Below, one piece after another: positions 1 through 11,200 of a stretch of DNA of 64,000 bases. The position numbers and the translations under genes are program-made. Within the stretch, counting starts at the first letter, position 1. Every line of letters begins with the position of its first letter. The DNA comes from Prochlorococcus marinus str. MIT 9215 (GTDB lineage: Bacteria; Cyanobacteriota; Cyanobacteriia; PCC-6307; Cyanobiaceae): NCBI RefSeq assembly GCF_000018065.1, contig NC_009840.1, positions 1,054,001 to 1,118,000 on the forward strand. Reading direction: 5' to 3'. The notes under the pieces were generated by a model. The model had not been told where the DNA came from. It made no database searches and worked only from the letters and a program-made list of their open reading frames with translations.

Positions 1-161
1 CTGACAACGATATCCACTGCAAGACCAATAATTACAGGGGGAGCTAAATCTAATATTTTATTAATTATGGAACTAAGAAAAGCAAAAAATAGTAACCTTC
101 TTTCCTCAATCAGATTTAAATAAAGTCTAATTATTGGATTTTGATTGTTCTTAGAACTCAT
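1..161 (-). CDS. ABC transporter, N-terminal fragment (runs off window)
   Basis: Minus-strand reading frame starting with ATG at 161 and running out of the window at 1. The roughly 53 visible residues have a polar start, then a hydrophobic stretch ending in LAPPVIIGLAVDIVV. This resembles the first membrane span of half-size MsbA/multidrug-type ABC exporters, in which a transmembrane domain precedes the ATPase. The ATPase part is outside the window, so substrate and exact family cannot be judged. The call rests on the N-terminal pattern only. Confidence 0.55.
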   Translation of the reverse strand, partial: MSSKNNQNPIIRLYLNLIEERRLLFFAFLSSIINKILDLAPPVIIGLAVDIVV

Positions 162-172
162 AAAAATAATAA

Positions 173-466
173 TTAAATTTTTCTATTATGATTTAGATTT
201 TCTTTAGTTTCTAATTTACATTTTGTTTTTGCATCTTGATGACTTGCATTTTGTATAAATTCTTCGTAGTAACAATCACAAGTTTCATTCGCAATTTCTT
301 TACTATATACTATTTCTGCTTTCATCATCTCCTCTTTGACACTCTGAAGACAAAATAATTTTATGATTGAATTTTGTTTAGTTTGAGCTAAATAATAACT
401 ATTGAAAGAGTTGAATAGTATTATCAGATTCACAAAAATAAAGAAATTATATTTGCTAGCTTTCAT
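173..466 (-). CDS. Small exported or membrane-anchored protein of unknown function
   Basis: 97 residues with a hydrophobic segment near residues 7-27 that could be a signal peptide or anchor. A hydrophilic domain follows, with an ETCDCYYEEF motif and a further Cys (KCKLE), suggesting an oxidised or metal-binding exported domain. It lies 11 bases upstream (in sequence order) of the ABC-type gene on the same strand and downstream of the RNA helicase, so it may be co-transcribed with either. I do not recognise a named family. Confidence 0.55.
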   Translation of the reverse strand: MKASKYNFFIFVNLIILFNSFNSYYLAQTKQNSIIKLFCLQSVKEEMMKAEIVYSKEIANETCDCYYEEFIQNASHQDAKTKCKLETKENLNHNRKI

Positions 467-475
467 TCTCTATAA

Positions 476-2257
476 CTAGTTTCTGACTTTAATTTTTTTT
501 AATTTATTTTTAGTTTCTCTATGCAGATCTCTGGGTAAATCTACCAAACTGTAATCATTAAAAATCTGTATCTTACCTATGGATCTACCATTTATATTAG
601 TTGAATTACAGATTGAGGATATAATATTTGCAACTCTAACTCCATCAAATTTACCAAAATTAAATTTGTAGGTTTCAAAAGAATCATTTTGATAATTATT
701 TCTTCTATTTGAATTTCTCATACGATTATTACTATTTCTATTTGATCTGTTTCGATCAGTATTATTTTGTTTATTAATCCAAGAATCATCGTCATTAACA
801 AAAAATGATTTATTACCTATTACTAAATTAATCGCCGCCATTGCAATATTTGAGTCATCCATAGAGTATTTTTCTTTTAAATTATCTAGTACATCAATAA
901 TTAAAGCTTTATTTTCTTCATTTTCATCTTTAGCTAAAGAACTCTCATTAACATTATCTATAAGTTTCTCCATCCTTTTTTCATTTATTATTTTATTACT
1001 TGGTATATTAATTTCTTCAATCTTGGTTCTTGTTGAGTTCTCTAAGTTTCTAAGGAAATGTTTCTCTCTTTGATTAACAAATAAAATTGCTTCTCCTGAT
1101 CTGCCTGCCCTTCCAGTTCTTCCAATTCTATGAGTATATGTTTCCTTATCAAAAGGGAAATCGTAATTAACAACAAGTTTTATCCTCTCAACATCTAATC
1201 CTCTAGCTGCGACATCAGTTGCAACAAGGATATTAATAAATCCTTTTTTCAATCTATCTACAGTATTTTCTCTTTGATTTTGAGGTATATCTCCATTAAG
1301 TACTGCCACAGTATGACCTGAATTCTCTAAAGCTTCAGCTATTGAAGTAGTAAGTAGTTTTGTCCTAACAAAAATAATTACTCCCTCGTTATTAAGTTCT
1401 AGTATTCTTTTTAAAGCATCTAACTTATGATGCCTTTGTACATATAGAAATTTTTGCGAAATTAATTGAGTTTCTTTTTTGACGCTTTTGATTAATATTT
1501 CGGCAGGATCATTTAGATATTTTTTTGCTATATTTCTTATCTCACTAGGCATTGTTGCTGAAAACAATACCATCTGCTTATTTTCCGGCAATTGATCTAT
1601 TATCCATTCTATATCTTCAAGAAAACCCATATTTAACATTTCATCTGCCTCATCTAAGACAAGACAATTTATATGTTTAATTTTAAAAGTCCCCTGCCTT
1701 ATATGATCCATTATTCGGCCTGGGGTCCCAACTACTACGTCAACTTTTCTTTTTAATGCAGAAATTTGATTTCGATAGTCGGTACCTCCATATATTGCAA
1801 CCGTCTTAAAATTACTAGATTCAGAACTATAACTTTTAAAAGATTCTGCTACTTGAGTTGCTAATTCTCTTGTAGGAGTCATAACTAAAACCTTGGCATT
1901 TAATTCTTTATTATTTGTGAGTTTTTCTATTAATGGTAATGCGAAAGCTGCAGTCTTTCCTGTGCCTGTTTGTGCTTGGCCTAGTAAATCCCTGCCTAAC
2001 ATTAGTTCGGGAATTGCAGCTTTTTGGATGGGAGTTGGATTTTTATATCCTTTATTTATTAACGAGTTTAATATCGATTGATTAAATCCAAAATCGAGAA
2101 ATCCATTCTCATTATCATCTCCTTTCGATACTTCCAATAGTTGAGATTCAATTTCTTTTTTGTTATCTAAGTTCTTGAACTCTAATAGGGAAGAATCTTT
2201 ATTCTGAGACTTTTCATGCTGACTACCAAGAGAGTTACTATCTTTTTTTAAAGCCAT
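476..2257 (-). CDS. deaD: DEAD-box ATP-dependent RNA helicase (DeaD/CsdA-CrhR type)
   Basis: RNA helicase that unwinds structured RNA in ribosome assembly and mRNA decay. Visible motifs: Q-motif region (residues about 52-77, GFLDFGF...PTPIQ), Walker A AQTGTGKT (95-102), PTRELA (128-133), TPGR (178-181), DEAD (202-205), SAT (233-235), ARGLD (361-365) and HRIGRTGRAGR (376-386). A basic Asn/Arg-rich linker (about 505-533) leads to a C-terminal DbpA/CsdA-like RNA-binding domain (about 541-593). The first about 45 residues are a variable acidic extension. Length (593) is normal for cyanobacterial CsdA. The start is the ATG just after a 5' leader hairpin that covers the AGG of the probable ribosome binding site. 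In cyanobacteria such helicases (CrhR) are cold- and redox-regulated; that link is inferred. Confidence 0.93.
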   Translation of the reverse strand: MALKKDSNSLGSQHEKSQNKDSSLLEFKNLDNKKEIESQLLEVSKGDDNENGFLDFGFNQSILNSLINKGYKNPTPIQKAAIPELMLGRDLLGQAQTGTGKTAAFALPLIEKLTNNKELNAKVLVMTPTRELATQVAESFKSYSSESSNFKTVAIYGGTDYRNQISALKRKVDVVVGTPGRIMDHIRQGTFKIKHINCLVLDEADEMLNMGFLEDIEWIIDQLPENKQMVLFSATMPSEIRNIAKKYLNDPAEILIKSVKKETQLISQKFLYVQRHHKLDALKRILELNNEGVIIFVRTKLLTTSIAEALENSGHTVAVLNGDIPQNQRENTVDRLKKGFINILVATDVAARGLDVERIKLVVNYDFPFDKETYTHRIGRTGRAGRSGEAILFVNQREKHFLRNLENSTRTKIEEINIPSNKIINEKRMEKLIDNVNESSLAKDENEENKALIIDVLDNLKEKYSMDDSNIAMAAINLVIGNKSFFVNDDDSWINKQNNTDRNRSNRNSNNRMRNSNRRNNYQNDSFETYKFNFGKFDGVRVANIISSICNSTNINGRSIGKIQIFNDYSLVDLPRDLHRETKNKLKKIKVRN

Positions 2258-2262
2258 TTTAA

Positions 2263-2289
2263 ATGCCTAATAATCTTCTGATTAGGCAT
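2263..2289 (-). promoter_or_regulatory. 5' leader hairpin over the helicase ribosome binding site
   Basis: Perfect 9-bp inverted repeat (atgcctaat ... attaggcat) with a 9-base loop, ending 5 bases before the deaD ATG in the minus-strand transcript. The AGG likely to act as Shine-Dalgarno lies in the start-proximal arm and would be paired. There is no T-run, so it is not a terminator. A translational switch (thermosensor or autoregulation by the helicase) is an inference. Confidence 0.5.
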
Positions 2290-2395
2290 TCAACAAATAT
2301 CTAAATTGACTTAAATTGTTGATTAGCCTTACAGAGCCGAATTATTAATCTAACATCTTAGGGTTAAGATATTACTAATTTATCAAAAATAAAAT

Positions 2396-4099
2396 TTAAT
2401 TTAAATAATATATATTTAAAGATTTTTTCGCTCTTGTAACAGCAGTATAAAATAATCTTCTTTCAAAATTATCTTTGCAAAAGATATTTTGATTATCTTT
2501 TTTTTCTTTTACAGCATATTGATTTCTTCTATAATTTTGGGACCATAATATGTTTACTTTTTCAGATTCACTTCCCTGAGATTTATGAATAGTAATAGCT
2601 ATTGCTGGTACAACATTTTCTAAATTAGATGGATCAATTAATGTTACAATTTCTTCGTTATTATCATTAAATTTTCTAAAAAGATATTTTCTTTTATTTT
2701 TTAAACCTATAAGTACTCCGATATCCCCATTTGACAATCCAAGTTCATTATTATTTTTTGTACACATAATCGGTACACCCTCTTTAAGAGTTTTAAGGTC
2801 ATAGGGTTTTTTTTGACCAAAAACAATTTCATTCAAATATTCAACACTCCATATTCCAGAATTTTTTTCACATAAAATCAAGTGACTTTGTAAATCCAGA
2901 AATATCTTATATACTAAATCTTTTTCATTAAGCAATAAATTATCAATACTCTCTTCAAATATATATTTTTTTTTACTTAAATTTGAAGTTGAAATATTTA
3001 ACTGTTTTAGATGACTTGTAATCGAAAATAATAGATCTTTTGGAATATCTTTTTCTCTACTCTTTGAAATAGTAATTTCTTTTGAATTATTATCTTTTTC
3101 TAATTCTTTCATCTTATGATTAAATAAAGAATAATCATTATTAAATATTAAACTACTAATTAATGCTATATCTCCAATATTTCTATAAGTTTTTTCTAAA
3201 TTTACTACACATGATTTTATTGAACTATTGTCGGAATATTCAAACAAATAATTCCATATAGAACAGTTATTTACTGGAGACAATTGATTTTTATCTCCAA
3301 TTAAAATAATTTTACAGTCCTCTGCTAGCAAATTTAAAACTGATTCAATCAAATCGATATTAACCATTGACATTTCATCAATTATGAAAATATCAAGCTC
3401 TTTTAGTTTGAATTTCAACTTAAGAGATTTATTTTGAGAATTTAAAATCCATCTATGCAAAGTTTGAAATTCTATTTGGTCTAGAAATTTGCTAAAAGAA
3501 ATATTTTTTTTATCATTAAGAGCTTCTTTTAAACGAGCTGTAGCTTTTCCAGTTGGAGCAGATAAACCAATATTTAAAAAGTTATCAATTTGAAGGAGTT
3601 CTAGTATTAACTTTATTATTAAAGTGGTTTTACCCGTACCTGGTCCTCCTTGAAGGAAAACTAAGTTTGAATATTTAAATATATTTTTAATTTGATCAAT
3701 TTTATTATCATCTTTATAAATTATTGATTTCATTAAATTATCGGTATCTATTTTTTTTAGAAATGAATTAATAACTCTTTCTGTCTTTTTTGACCATTTT
3801 GATAAGGATAATTTTCTATTTACTAATACGAATGGTGAATGAAGGGAACCAATCAAACCTATATTTTTTAGAACATCTATATGTTTATTGGGCCAGCCAT
3901 CTTCTAATAATTCAAAGATTATAAAACTATTATCAACATCAATAATAGTTTCACCATTTTTTTCAAACTCTAAAAGAATTCTTATTACATCTTTTACGAA
4001 ATTTCCATATTTTTTTTTACTAAATTTGAAAATACCTAAGATTAAATTAAATATATGATCGTATTGGAACTTTTCAATATCTGTAGTAGTTTTAGTCAT
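2396..4099 (-). CDS. recD: RecD-like exodeoxyribonuclease V alpha subunit
   Basis: SF1B 5'-3' helicase subunit of RecBCD, which processes double-strand ends for recombination and degrades foreign linear DNA. Visible: Walker A GGPGTGKTTL (about residues 150-160), Walker B IIDEMSMV, IGDKNQLSPV, and C-terminal SF1 motifs AITIHKSQGSE and FYTAVTRAKKSL. The N-terminal about 140 residues match the RecB-interacting region. At 567 residues it is close to the family norm. It starts one base after the recB stop and ends the recC-recB-recD transcription unit. Confidence 0.9.
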   Translation of the reverse strand: MTKTTTDIEKFQYDHIFNLILGIFKFSKKKYGNFVKDVIRILLEFEKNGETIIDVDNSFIIFELLEDGWPNKHIDVLKNIGLIGSLHSPFVLVNRKLSLSKWSKKTERVINSFLKKIDTDNLMKSIIYKDDNKIDQIKNIFKYSNLVFLQGGPGTGKTTLIIKLILELLQIDNFLNIGLSAPTGKATARLKEALNDKKNISFSKFLDQIEFQTLHRWILNSQNKSLKLKFKLKELDIFIIDEMSMVNIDLIESVLNLLAEDCKIILIGDKNQLSPVNNCSIWNYLFEYSDNSSIKSCVVNLEKTYRNIGDIALISSLIFNNDYSLFNHKMKELEKDNNSKEITISKSREKDIPKDLLFSITSHLKQLNISTSNLSKKKYIFEESIDNLLLNEKDLVYKIFLDLQSHLILCEKNSGIWSVEYLNEIVFGQKKPYDLKTLKEGVPIMCTKNNNELGLSNGDIGVLIGLKNKRKYLFRKFNDNNEEIVTLIDPSNLENVVPAIAITIHKSQGSESEKVNILWSQNYRRNQYAVKEKKDNQNIFCKDNFERRLFYTAVTRAKKSLNIYYLN

Positions 4100-4100
4100 T

Positions 4101-7100
4101 CTAAAAAAGGTTATCTAAATAATGAATTCTTTTTAAAGGTGCTTTGCTAATAAAAATACCTGGAGATATATCTTCAGAATTAGATTTTTCAAATAATTCA
4201 AAATCAGGCAATCCCTTTAAAAACAAATAAATATATCCTCCTAGATGTTTATGTGGTTGATAATTTTTAAGTCGCCACTTTAATAATCTATGTAATGCTA
4301 ATAAATAAAGATGAGATTGCAATGGATAATGATGTTTAATCATTTCATTTTTCATGTTTTCATAGTTATAGTTTCTTGGTAAACAATCACTATTATCACT
4401 ACCAGAAATCGAATTACTTTTCCAATCAATTAACCACCATTTACTATCTTCTAATTTATTTCCTACAGGGAAAACACAATCAATACATCCTGAATGAAAG
4501 CCTTTATTCATAATTTGAAGATCATTTATTTTATTTGCATATTCTTCACCAAAATCATATTCCTGATCTAAAAAAAAGCAATTTGATATATCATTAGAAT
4601 TAATATTTCTATCTTCATAAGATAGGGTTAAATCATACTTGAGTTCCTTAATCAAATATTCATTTGGAATATCAACTAGTTTCTTATTTTGTAATTCTCT
4701 TCCTAAAGATATATTTATGATTCTTAAAATCGCATCTTTTACTTTAAAAGCCAAAGAAGTATCAATTTGATGAAAGTTCAATTCCTCAATAATTAAATCA
4801 ATTAATTTTTGATTATTATCATTTCTAAATTCAAATCTTTCTATTATTTTGTGCAGGCAAGTCCCAGCAATAGTTCCTTTTGGAAATTCACTTAAGGGAT
4901 TTGGATAAGAAAAATAATTAGGATAATTCTTTGAATTCTTAAAATTAGAATCTTTGATAATTGATATATTATCATCATAATCCTTATATTGATTAATGAG
5001 TCCATCAATATTTTTATCTTTACGTATCCAAGAAGAATAACTTGAATAAGAAATAAATTGATCAGAATTAAATACCCTTGATATTTTTTTATTAACGTTA
5101 TCGATTTTCCAAAGATTATTATTCAATCGATTGGTTTTGAACTTAGAAAAAATTTCTTTTATTTTCTCTTTTTCTATCCTGACTTCAAAAGTAGACTTAT
5201 AAATATTGATATTTTCCAAATTATTAAGTAAATCATTATTTAAAATATTATTTGTATCTTCTAAATCATTAAAAACAATAAGTTTATATTTGCTCCTTGT
5301 AAGTGCTACATAAATTAACCTCTCACTCTCTTTAAATAAATCTTCTTCTTCTATTAATTTAAATTTTTCGACTTTCGAATAATTATTGGAAATATTAACG
5401 TATATATTTCTATCAATATTTGATTTCCAAAGAGGTCCTTTAATTTTATTTGACTTTTTTGAAATAATTGAGAGATATGGACATAGTACTATTTCAAATT
5501 CGAGGCCCTTACTACTATGAATGGTAGAAAGATTTATTCCATTTTGAAGATTATAATCTTTCGTCAAAAAATCTTCTCCAGTAGAAATTCTTAAAATATG
5601 ATCTAACTGATTTTTATACCAGTTGAAGACTATATTGAGATCAAAATCATTATTTATTAATTGTATTTCAACAATTTCCGAAAGTTGAAATAAATTTGAA
5701 TTTAAATCTGAATCTTGAATAATCGAGGATGACTTGTAATTTATAAGTAGTTCATTAACAATGTTTAAAAAACCTTTTTCTCTTAGTTCTTGGGACCAAG
5801 TAATGCATTTATTAATTAAAATTTCTAAATTATTACTAATTCCATGATCAGGTAAATTTTCTAATTTTATTTCTATAAACTTTGAAGTGGCAAGCAAAGT
5901 TATATTTTTTAAAGACCTCGGATTTAATAAACATTCAATGAATAAAAATAATAGAAAACTTGCTTCTGTATCAAAAATATTTTGTTTATTTTGAATTTTG
6001 CATGGGAGGTTAAACTGATTTAATTTTTTTTTAAAAGCTAAGCATTGCGAATTATTTATTGTAAGAATCGCAATTTTATTAATATCAATTTTTTTATTAT
6101 TTACAATAAAGTTTACTATGTAATGAGTTACAAGATCCTCTATATTAGAATCTTTTTTTGAAAATTCTACAATTTCAAATACATCCTTAAATTTAAATTC
6201 TGGATTAATATTTTCATTAATTCTTGAGGTTAATTTACTATATTTTAGTTTTGATTGTTTAAGTCCATTCTTATAAAGTTTATTAAGAACATCGATTAAC
6301 TTTTTTGAGGATCTATAGTTATCTGTAAGATTAAACACTTCGATTGCATAAGATCTTGCATCTAAGTAAGTTTCAATATCTCCACCTCTAAATTTGTAAA
6401 TAGCTTGTTTTGGATCACCTACGCAAATTAAAAAATGATTTTTTGTATTAAAGAACTTTTTTATTAAATTCCACTGAGTAATATCTGTATCTTGGAACTC
6501 ATCAACTAAGACACATTTAAATCTTTTTTGAATTTTAGATAGAATATTACTATTACTAATTTCCGAATCTAGCAGTGTATTTTCTACAGTCTTTATAAGA
6601 TCATTGAAGTTGAAAATTGAAAAACTTTTCTTTAATTCAATTAATTTTATATAAGCTAATTGGGTAAATATTCTTACAAATTCAGTAAAGAAACCTTCTT
6701 TTATTTTATAAATTTTATTTTGTAATAAATTAAATTTAGAAAAATCTAATTTTAGATTATGTTTATTAATTTCTTTAGATATATTTTCAATGTAAAAATA
6801 ATTAGATAAAAGATCATCCTTAGAAATATCATATATAAAATTATTAACATTTTTAGAATTAAGACTTTTGTTAATCTCTTCAATCCAACAATTTATTTGA
6901 TTAAACTTATCATTTCTTGGTTTTGCAGCATATATTTGACTTTTTCCACCGCTCTCCTTAATTAATTTTCCCAACTCTTTGAGTTGTAAAAATAATTCCT
7001 TACCTTTCTTATTCCATTCAAGACAAAACTCTTTCCAATGTAAATAAAAAAATTCATTAAAATAATTATTTAAATCAATAATCTTATATTGGTTTTTTAT

Positions 7101-7727
7101 TTTAAATTTACAGATATTTTCTTGATCTATATTTTTTAAAATTTCTACAAAAAATGACTTATTGATCCTACTTCCAAATCTAGAACTTATTTTTTTTTGG
7201 TTGACCGCTGAAATAATCTCATGATTAAGATTCAGAAAATCATCAATCCATAAATTATCTATTACATCTTTATACAAATTGTCAATATTATTCTCAATAT
7301 ATGGATCTTGAGTTACACCTATTTCAATACTATATTCATCAATTATATTATTACAAAAAGCATGGAAGGTAGTTACTTTTAACTTATAGAATTGATTTAT
7401 AAAATTATCAATTTCGGAAATTATTTTTTCCTTAGATTTATCTTTATCCTTAAAATTTAGATACCATTCCTTAAGAGTATTATCTATCTTAATTTCATTA
7501 TGACTTTGCAAATATAATTTTAAATTATGAAATCTTGAGAGTATTTTATCTCTTAATTCAGAACAAGTATTTTTTGTAAAACTAAGCAAGAGAATCTCAT
7601 CTGGTTTAACTTTTTTCTCCAAAACATTTCTTAAAACTATGTGAGACAAAGTAAAACTTTTACCGGTGCCTGCACTAGCTTCTATTAATTTAAACTTATT
7701 ATCTAATTTAATTTGATTAATATCCAT
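4101..7727 (-). CDS. recB: RecB exodeoxyribonuclease V beta subunit (helicase-nuclease)
   Basis: UvrD-type 3'-5' helicase with a C-terminal nuclease domain. Visible: EASAGTGKSFTLSH Walker A (about 16-29), CVLVDEFQDTDITQW motif II, CVGDPKQAIYKFRGGD, GINLSTIHSSKGLEFE (motif V), YVALTRSKYKL (motif VI). The C-terminal nuclease signature GCIDCVF ... WLIDWKSN keeps the metal-binding Asp residues and the Lys. 1208 residues is normal for RecB. It lies between the methyltransferase and recD, 12 bases downstream of the former. Confidence 0.93.
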   Translation of the reverse strand: MDINQIKLDNKFKLIEASAGTGKSFTLSHIVLRNVLEKKVKPDEILLLSFTKNTCSELRDKILSRFHNLKLYLQSHNEIKIDNTLKEWYLNFKDKDKSKEKIISEIDNFINQFYKLKVTTFHAFCNNIIDEYSIEIGVTQDPYIENNIDNLYKDVIDNLWIDDFLNLNHEIISAVNQKKISSRFGSRINKSFFVEILKNIDQENICKFKIKNQYKIIDLNNYFNEFFYLHWKEFCLEWNKKGKELFLQLKELGKLIKESGGKSQIYAAKPRNDKFNQINCWIEEINKSLNSKNVNNFIYDISKDDLLSNYFYIENISKEINKHNLKLDFSKFNLLQNKIYKIKEGFFTEFVRIFTQLAYIKLIELKKSFSIFNFNDLIKTVENTLLDSEISNSNILSKIQKRFKCVLVDEFQDTDITQWNLIKKFFNTKNHFLICVGDPKQAIYKFRGGDIETYLDARSYAIEVFNLTDNYRSSKKLIDVLNKLYKNGLKQSKLKYSKLTSRINENINPEFKFKDVFEIVEFSKKDSNIEDLVTHYIVNFIVNNKKIDINKIAILTINNSQCLAFKKKLNQFNLPCKIQNKQNIFDTEASFLLFLFIECLLNPRSLKNITLLATSKFIEIKLENLPDHGISNNLEILINKCITWSQELREKGFLNIVNELLINYKSSSIIQDSDLNSNLFQLSEIVEIQLINNDFDLNIVFNWYKNQLDHILRISTGEDFLTKDYNLQNGINLSTIHSSKGLEFEIVLCPYLSIISKKSNKIKGPLWKSNIDRNIYVNISNNYSKVEKFKLIEEEDLFKESERLIYVALTRSKYKLIVFNDLEDTNNILNNDLLNNLENINIYKSTFEVRIEKEKIKEIFSKFKTNRLNNNLWKIDNVNKKISRVFNSDQFISYSSYSSWIRKDKNIDGLINQYKDYDDNISIIKDSNFKNSKNYPNYFSYPNPLSEFPKGTIAGTCLHKIIERFEFRNDNNQKLIDLIIEELNFHQIDTSLAFKVKDAILRIINISLGRELQNKKLVDIPNEYLIKELKYDLTLSYEDRNINSNDISNCFFLDQEYDFGEEYANKINDLQIMNKGFHSGCIDCVFPVGNKLEDSKWWLIDWKSNSISGSDNSDCLPRNYNYENMKNEMIKHHYPLQSHLYLLALHRLLKWRLKNYQPHKHLGGYIYLFLKGLPDFELFEKSNSEDISPGIFISKAPLKRIHYLDNLF

Positions 7728-7739
7728 TTCTTTAATAAA

Positions 7740-8213
7740 TTAAACTTTGACCTCATTTTTATAAAGTAAGTAATTCTTAAATTTATTCATTAAATATTTC
7801 TCTTCTAAGGCAATCTTAAATTTTATTATTAAAGCTAAACTTATTGTCAAAAATAAATAATAAATTGATAATTTTATTATAAAAACTCCAATGGAAATTA
7901 GTATTAAAGAATAATACATGGGATGACGGGTAAATCGATAAATACCTGTAGAAACTAGATTGCTATTCTTTATAGGTCTTGGGAAAGGAGATAAATTTCT
8001 ACCTAATTCTTTAATTGAAATTAACATTATAATGAAAGCGATTATGATAATTAAAATACCCAGGGAATTAGTAAAAGAACTTGCTTGAATTATTTGTTTT
8101 TGTGGAAGAAATTCCCATTGAAAAAAATGAAGACTAATAATAAAAAACTGTAAAAAAACAAGGCTTAGATCATATGCAGCTTTAAAAAAATTTTTTAACT
8201 GAAATTTAGACAT
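7740..8213 (-). CDS. Isoprenylcysteine/phospholipid methyltransferase-family membrane protein
   Basis: 157 residues with about four hydrophobic helices (near 13-30, 48-68, 100-115, 117-130). It carries the family motif region LVSTGIYRFTRHPMYYSLIL, whose RHPMY forms the SAM-binding face of ICMT/PEMT-type integral membrane methyltransferases. The substrate cannot be read from sequence. It sits in the recC-recB gap with 3 and 12 bases of spacing, so it is transcribed with the recombination genes although no known RecBCD role exists for this family. Confidence 0.75.
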   Translation of the reverse strand: MSKFQLKNFFKAAYDLSLVFLQFFIISLHFFQWEFLPQKQIIQASSFTNSLGILIIIIAFIIMLISIKELGRNLSPFPRPIKNSNLVSTGIYRFTRHPMYYSLILISIGVFIIKLSIYYLFLTISLALIIKFKIALEEKYLMNKFKNYLLYKNEVKV

Positions 8214-8216
8214 TTT

Positions 8217-11200
8217 TTATTTCTTTAATGCTTTAATTAGAGGACCATATAATCTGTATGATAATTGTTCAAAATTATTATTTCCAAGAAAGAAATCTGG
8301 TTCTTTTTCATTACCAAAACACATTTTCATTTCGATATTATCCCTTTCTCCTTTAGAAAAATTTTTATTACCAATCCACTTATCTATAAAAGCTTTCTTT
8401 TCATTTTTTGATTTTATTTTTGCTTCTACATATTTATAAGAACTTTCTGGAGGAAGAGGTAAACATTTTTCAGAATAATTTTTAAAAATATTAATGTATT
8501 CCTCCAAAATTAGATTTGACTCAGTTGCTCCGGGTGATTGAATAATTTGCGATTTATAATTATTTTCTGTTCTAAAAATTACTTTAGTCCTTTTTATATT
8601 CCTCTTTAAAGAAGAAATAAAAAGTAATTTTATCCAAGCCTCAGTCAAACGACTTAAACTTAACTTCGCATTAATTAATTCAATTACAGTGTCATCAGCT
8701 ATTAAATATTCTTCTTTATTCGCATTTAACTTAACATAGATTTTATTAATCTTATTATGTTGACTCAAACTTGCACATAGACTGCTTAATAAGTCTTTGA
8801 TTTCTTTTTCTTTTGTAAAAATACTATTTTTGGGCATAATAATACCATTTTCAGTTAATTGATCATTAATATTTAATTCATTTAAATCATCAATAATATT
8901 ATTATTATCAATCTCTACTTGCTGGATTATTTTTGTAATTAATTGCGACTTTTGCAAATTGCTTAAATACTCCTCGTTTGGATGATGAATAAATATTTCC
9001 TTGGGAGAAATATTTTTTTTATTAAGCCAATATTTTTGTGGAGTCTTGAACCAATAAATCAACTCTGATAATTTATAATTTTTAATATCAGATTTTTTTT
9101 CATTCCAATTTATATCTTCTATTAAAGAATAATTACTTTTAACAATCTTAGATTTATCAAGATCTATTCTTTCATTTTTATTTAAATCAGAATCTTTAAT
9201 TATTAGTTCTCTTTGGCTTTTGTTTAAAAAACTATCAAAAAAAGAAATTAACTCTTTTATAGGAAAAGAAACATCTAATTTTTTATTGTCTTTATCATTT
9301 TTTACCCAAGTAACTATAAATTTATCTCTGCAGGCAATTAACAACTCTAAAAATGCATATTTCTCTCTTTCAAAAATAGATGGATCACCCAAATGATATT
9401 TGTTTTTTAATAAATTAATGTTTTCACTCTTTGGTAATTTTGGATAATTAACACTATTCATGTCTATTAGGAAGATAACCTTATGTGGAATATGCCTTGA
9501 ATTCTCAATATCACTTACTAGGATCTTGTTGACTCGTGATTTGTTTTGATATTTAACTTTATTAATACAAGAAATTAATATTTCTCTAAAAACTTTTAAC
9601 AAGATAAGATCATCTGGTATTGAAGGTATTGCGTGGTTATAAAGAATTCTATTTATTTCAATTATTTCTAAATTGAAATTTGCATTAGAATCAGCAATAC
9701 TTTTTAATATAAAGTTTATCTTTTCAACCCAATTGGTGTAAGAAAAAGATCCCCTTAACAAATTAATATATTTTTTTAAGTGAATTAATATTTTAACCCA
9801 TTTATTCAAATCCAAACTTATATTAGTATGTATAAATGGTTTTAGATTAAAAGTAGTTAAATTTACTTCTTTGTCATAAATTAAACCTAAAGTAATTCTA
9901 TCTATACACCAATCTAGAGTATTTTTCTCTTCACCTAATCTTTCTTTATCATCTAATCCCCAATGAAACCCCGCTTTGGTAAGTAAGAAAATAATTTCAT
10001 CCTTCTCAGTAATATTAAAATCAAAAATATTCTGAGTTACTTTTTTCGAAAGAATATAATCTATTTTTTGAAGTGTAATTTTTTCACTTGCTATTTCAGT
10101 GATGTCAATTAGAAATTGATAAATGCCTGAAGAGTCAAGATTATCTTCATCAATAAAAAAATAAGGTATCTTTACACCATTAATTAACTCATTATTAAAG
10201 ATGTACCTTAGATAAGGTTTAATTAAATTAGTTTGTGGCGATAAAACGGCAATATCACTATATTTAATATTCTCGCAAGAATTTATTATTTCTATAATTT
10301 TATTTCTTAAATATTCAAATTGACTATTCTGATTAAAATGCTCACAAAGTAATATTGAATCGTCCCTTTCACTTACAATAAAATCAAGGCTATTATTATC
10401 AATTAATCTTTTTTGTATTTGATTAAGAAGAGGAATATCTTTCTTATTATGAAAATTAGTTGTTGGATCGAGATAAATAAGATTATTTTTTAAATTTATA
10501 TCTTCTCTATAAATATTTTCATCAATTAATTTCTGAAAGTTTGCTCCAAATTTACCAAATATTTTCTCTATATTTGTATTATTTAAATTCAATTTACTTT
10601 CATTATCATCAAATTCCAACTCACCTTCAAAACAATTTATTCTATTCCATAAGTCTTCTCCAGGAGATAATAAATACAAATTTACCTTACTAAATTTTGA
10701 AAGTTCTGAATAAAAATTAATATGTAGTTTAGATAAGTTATTATCTGAAAAAATATAAATTTGATTTGGTACTTGAAATTGAACTTTTTTAATTTTTCTT
10801 AAATTCTTTATTAATTCAATCATGTATAAACATGATGGCTTTTCAGATATCTTTTCCTCTAATAATTTAAATAAAATAGGTTGCCAAAATTGATCTGAGT
10901 TTAAATTCTTAAATAGATTATATGAATTAATTTCATATCTATTCCATTGAGCAATCATTTCAGGTCTAAAAATCAGATAATCAATAAAATTATTTGTGAT
11001 CTTTTTTGTCAGATTATATATGTCTCCATCAATTGTCTTTTTATTATCCAAATATTTATTAATCCAATTTCTAAGCGGAAATGATTCTTTAAAGCTATTT
11101 AATTCTTCCAAGGAATCAATAATGCCCCATTTAATTGACTCAAAATTCCATGCGCTCATATCAATTTCAGGGAAAAAATTTGTCAATAAAGATTCGGTAT

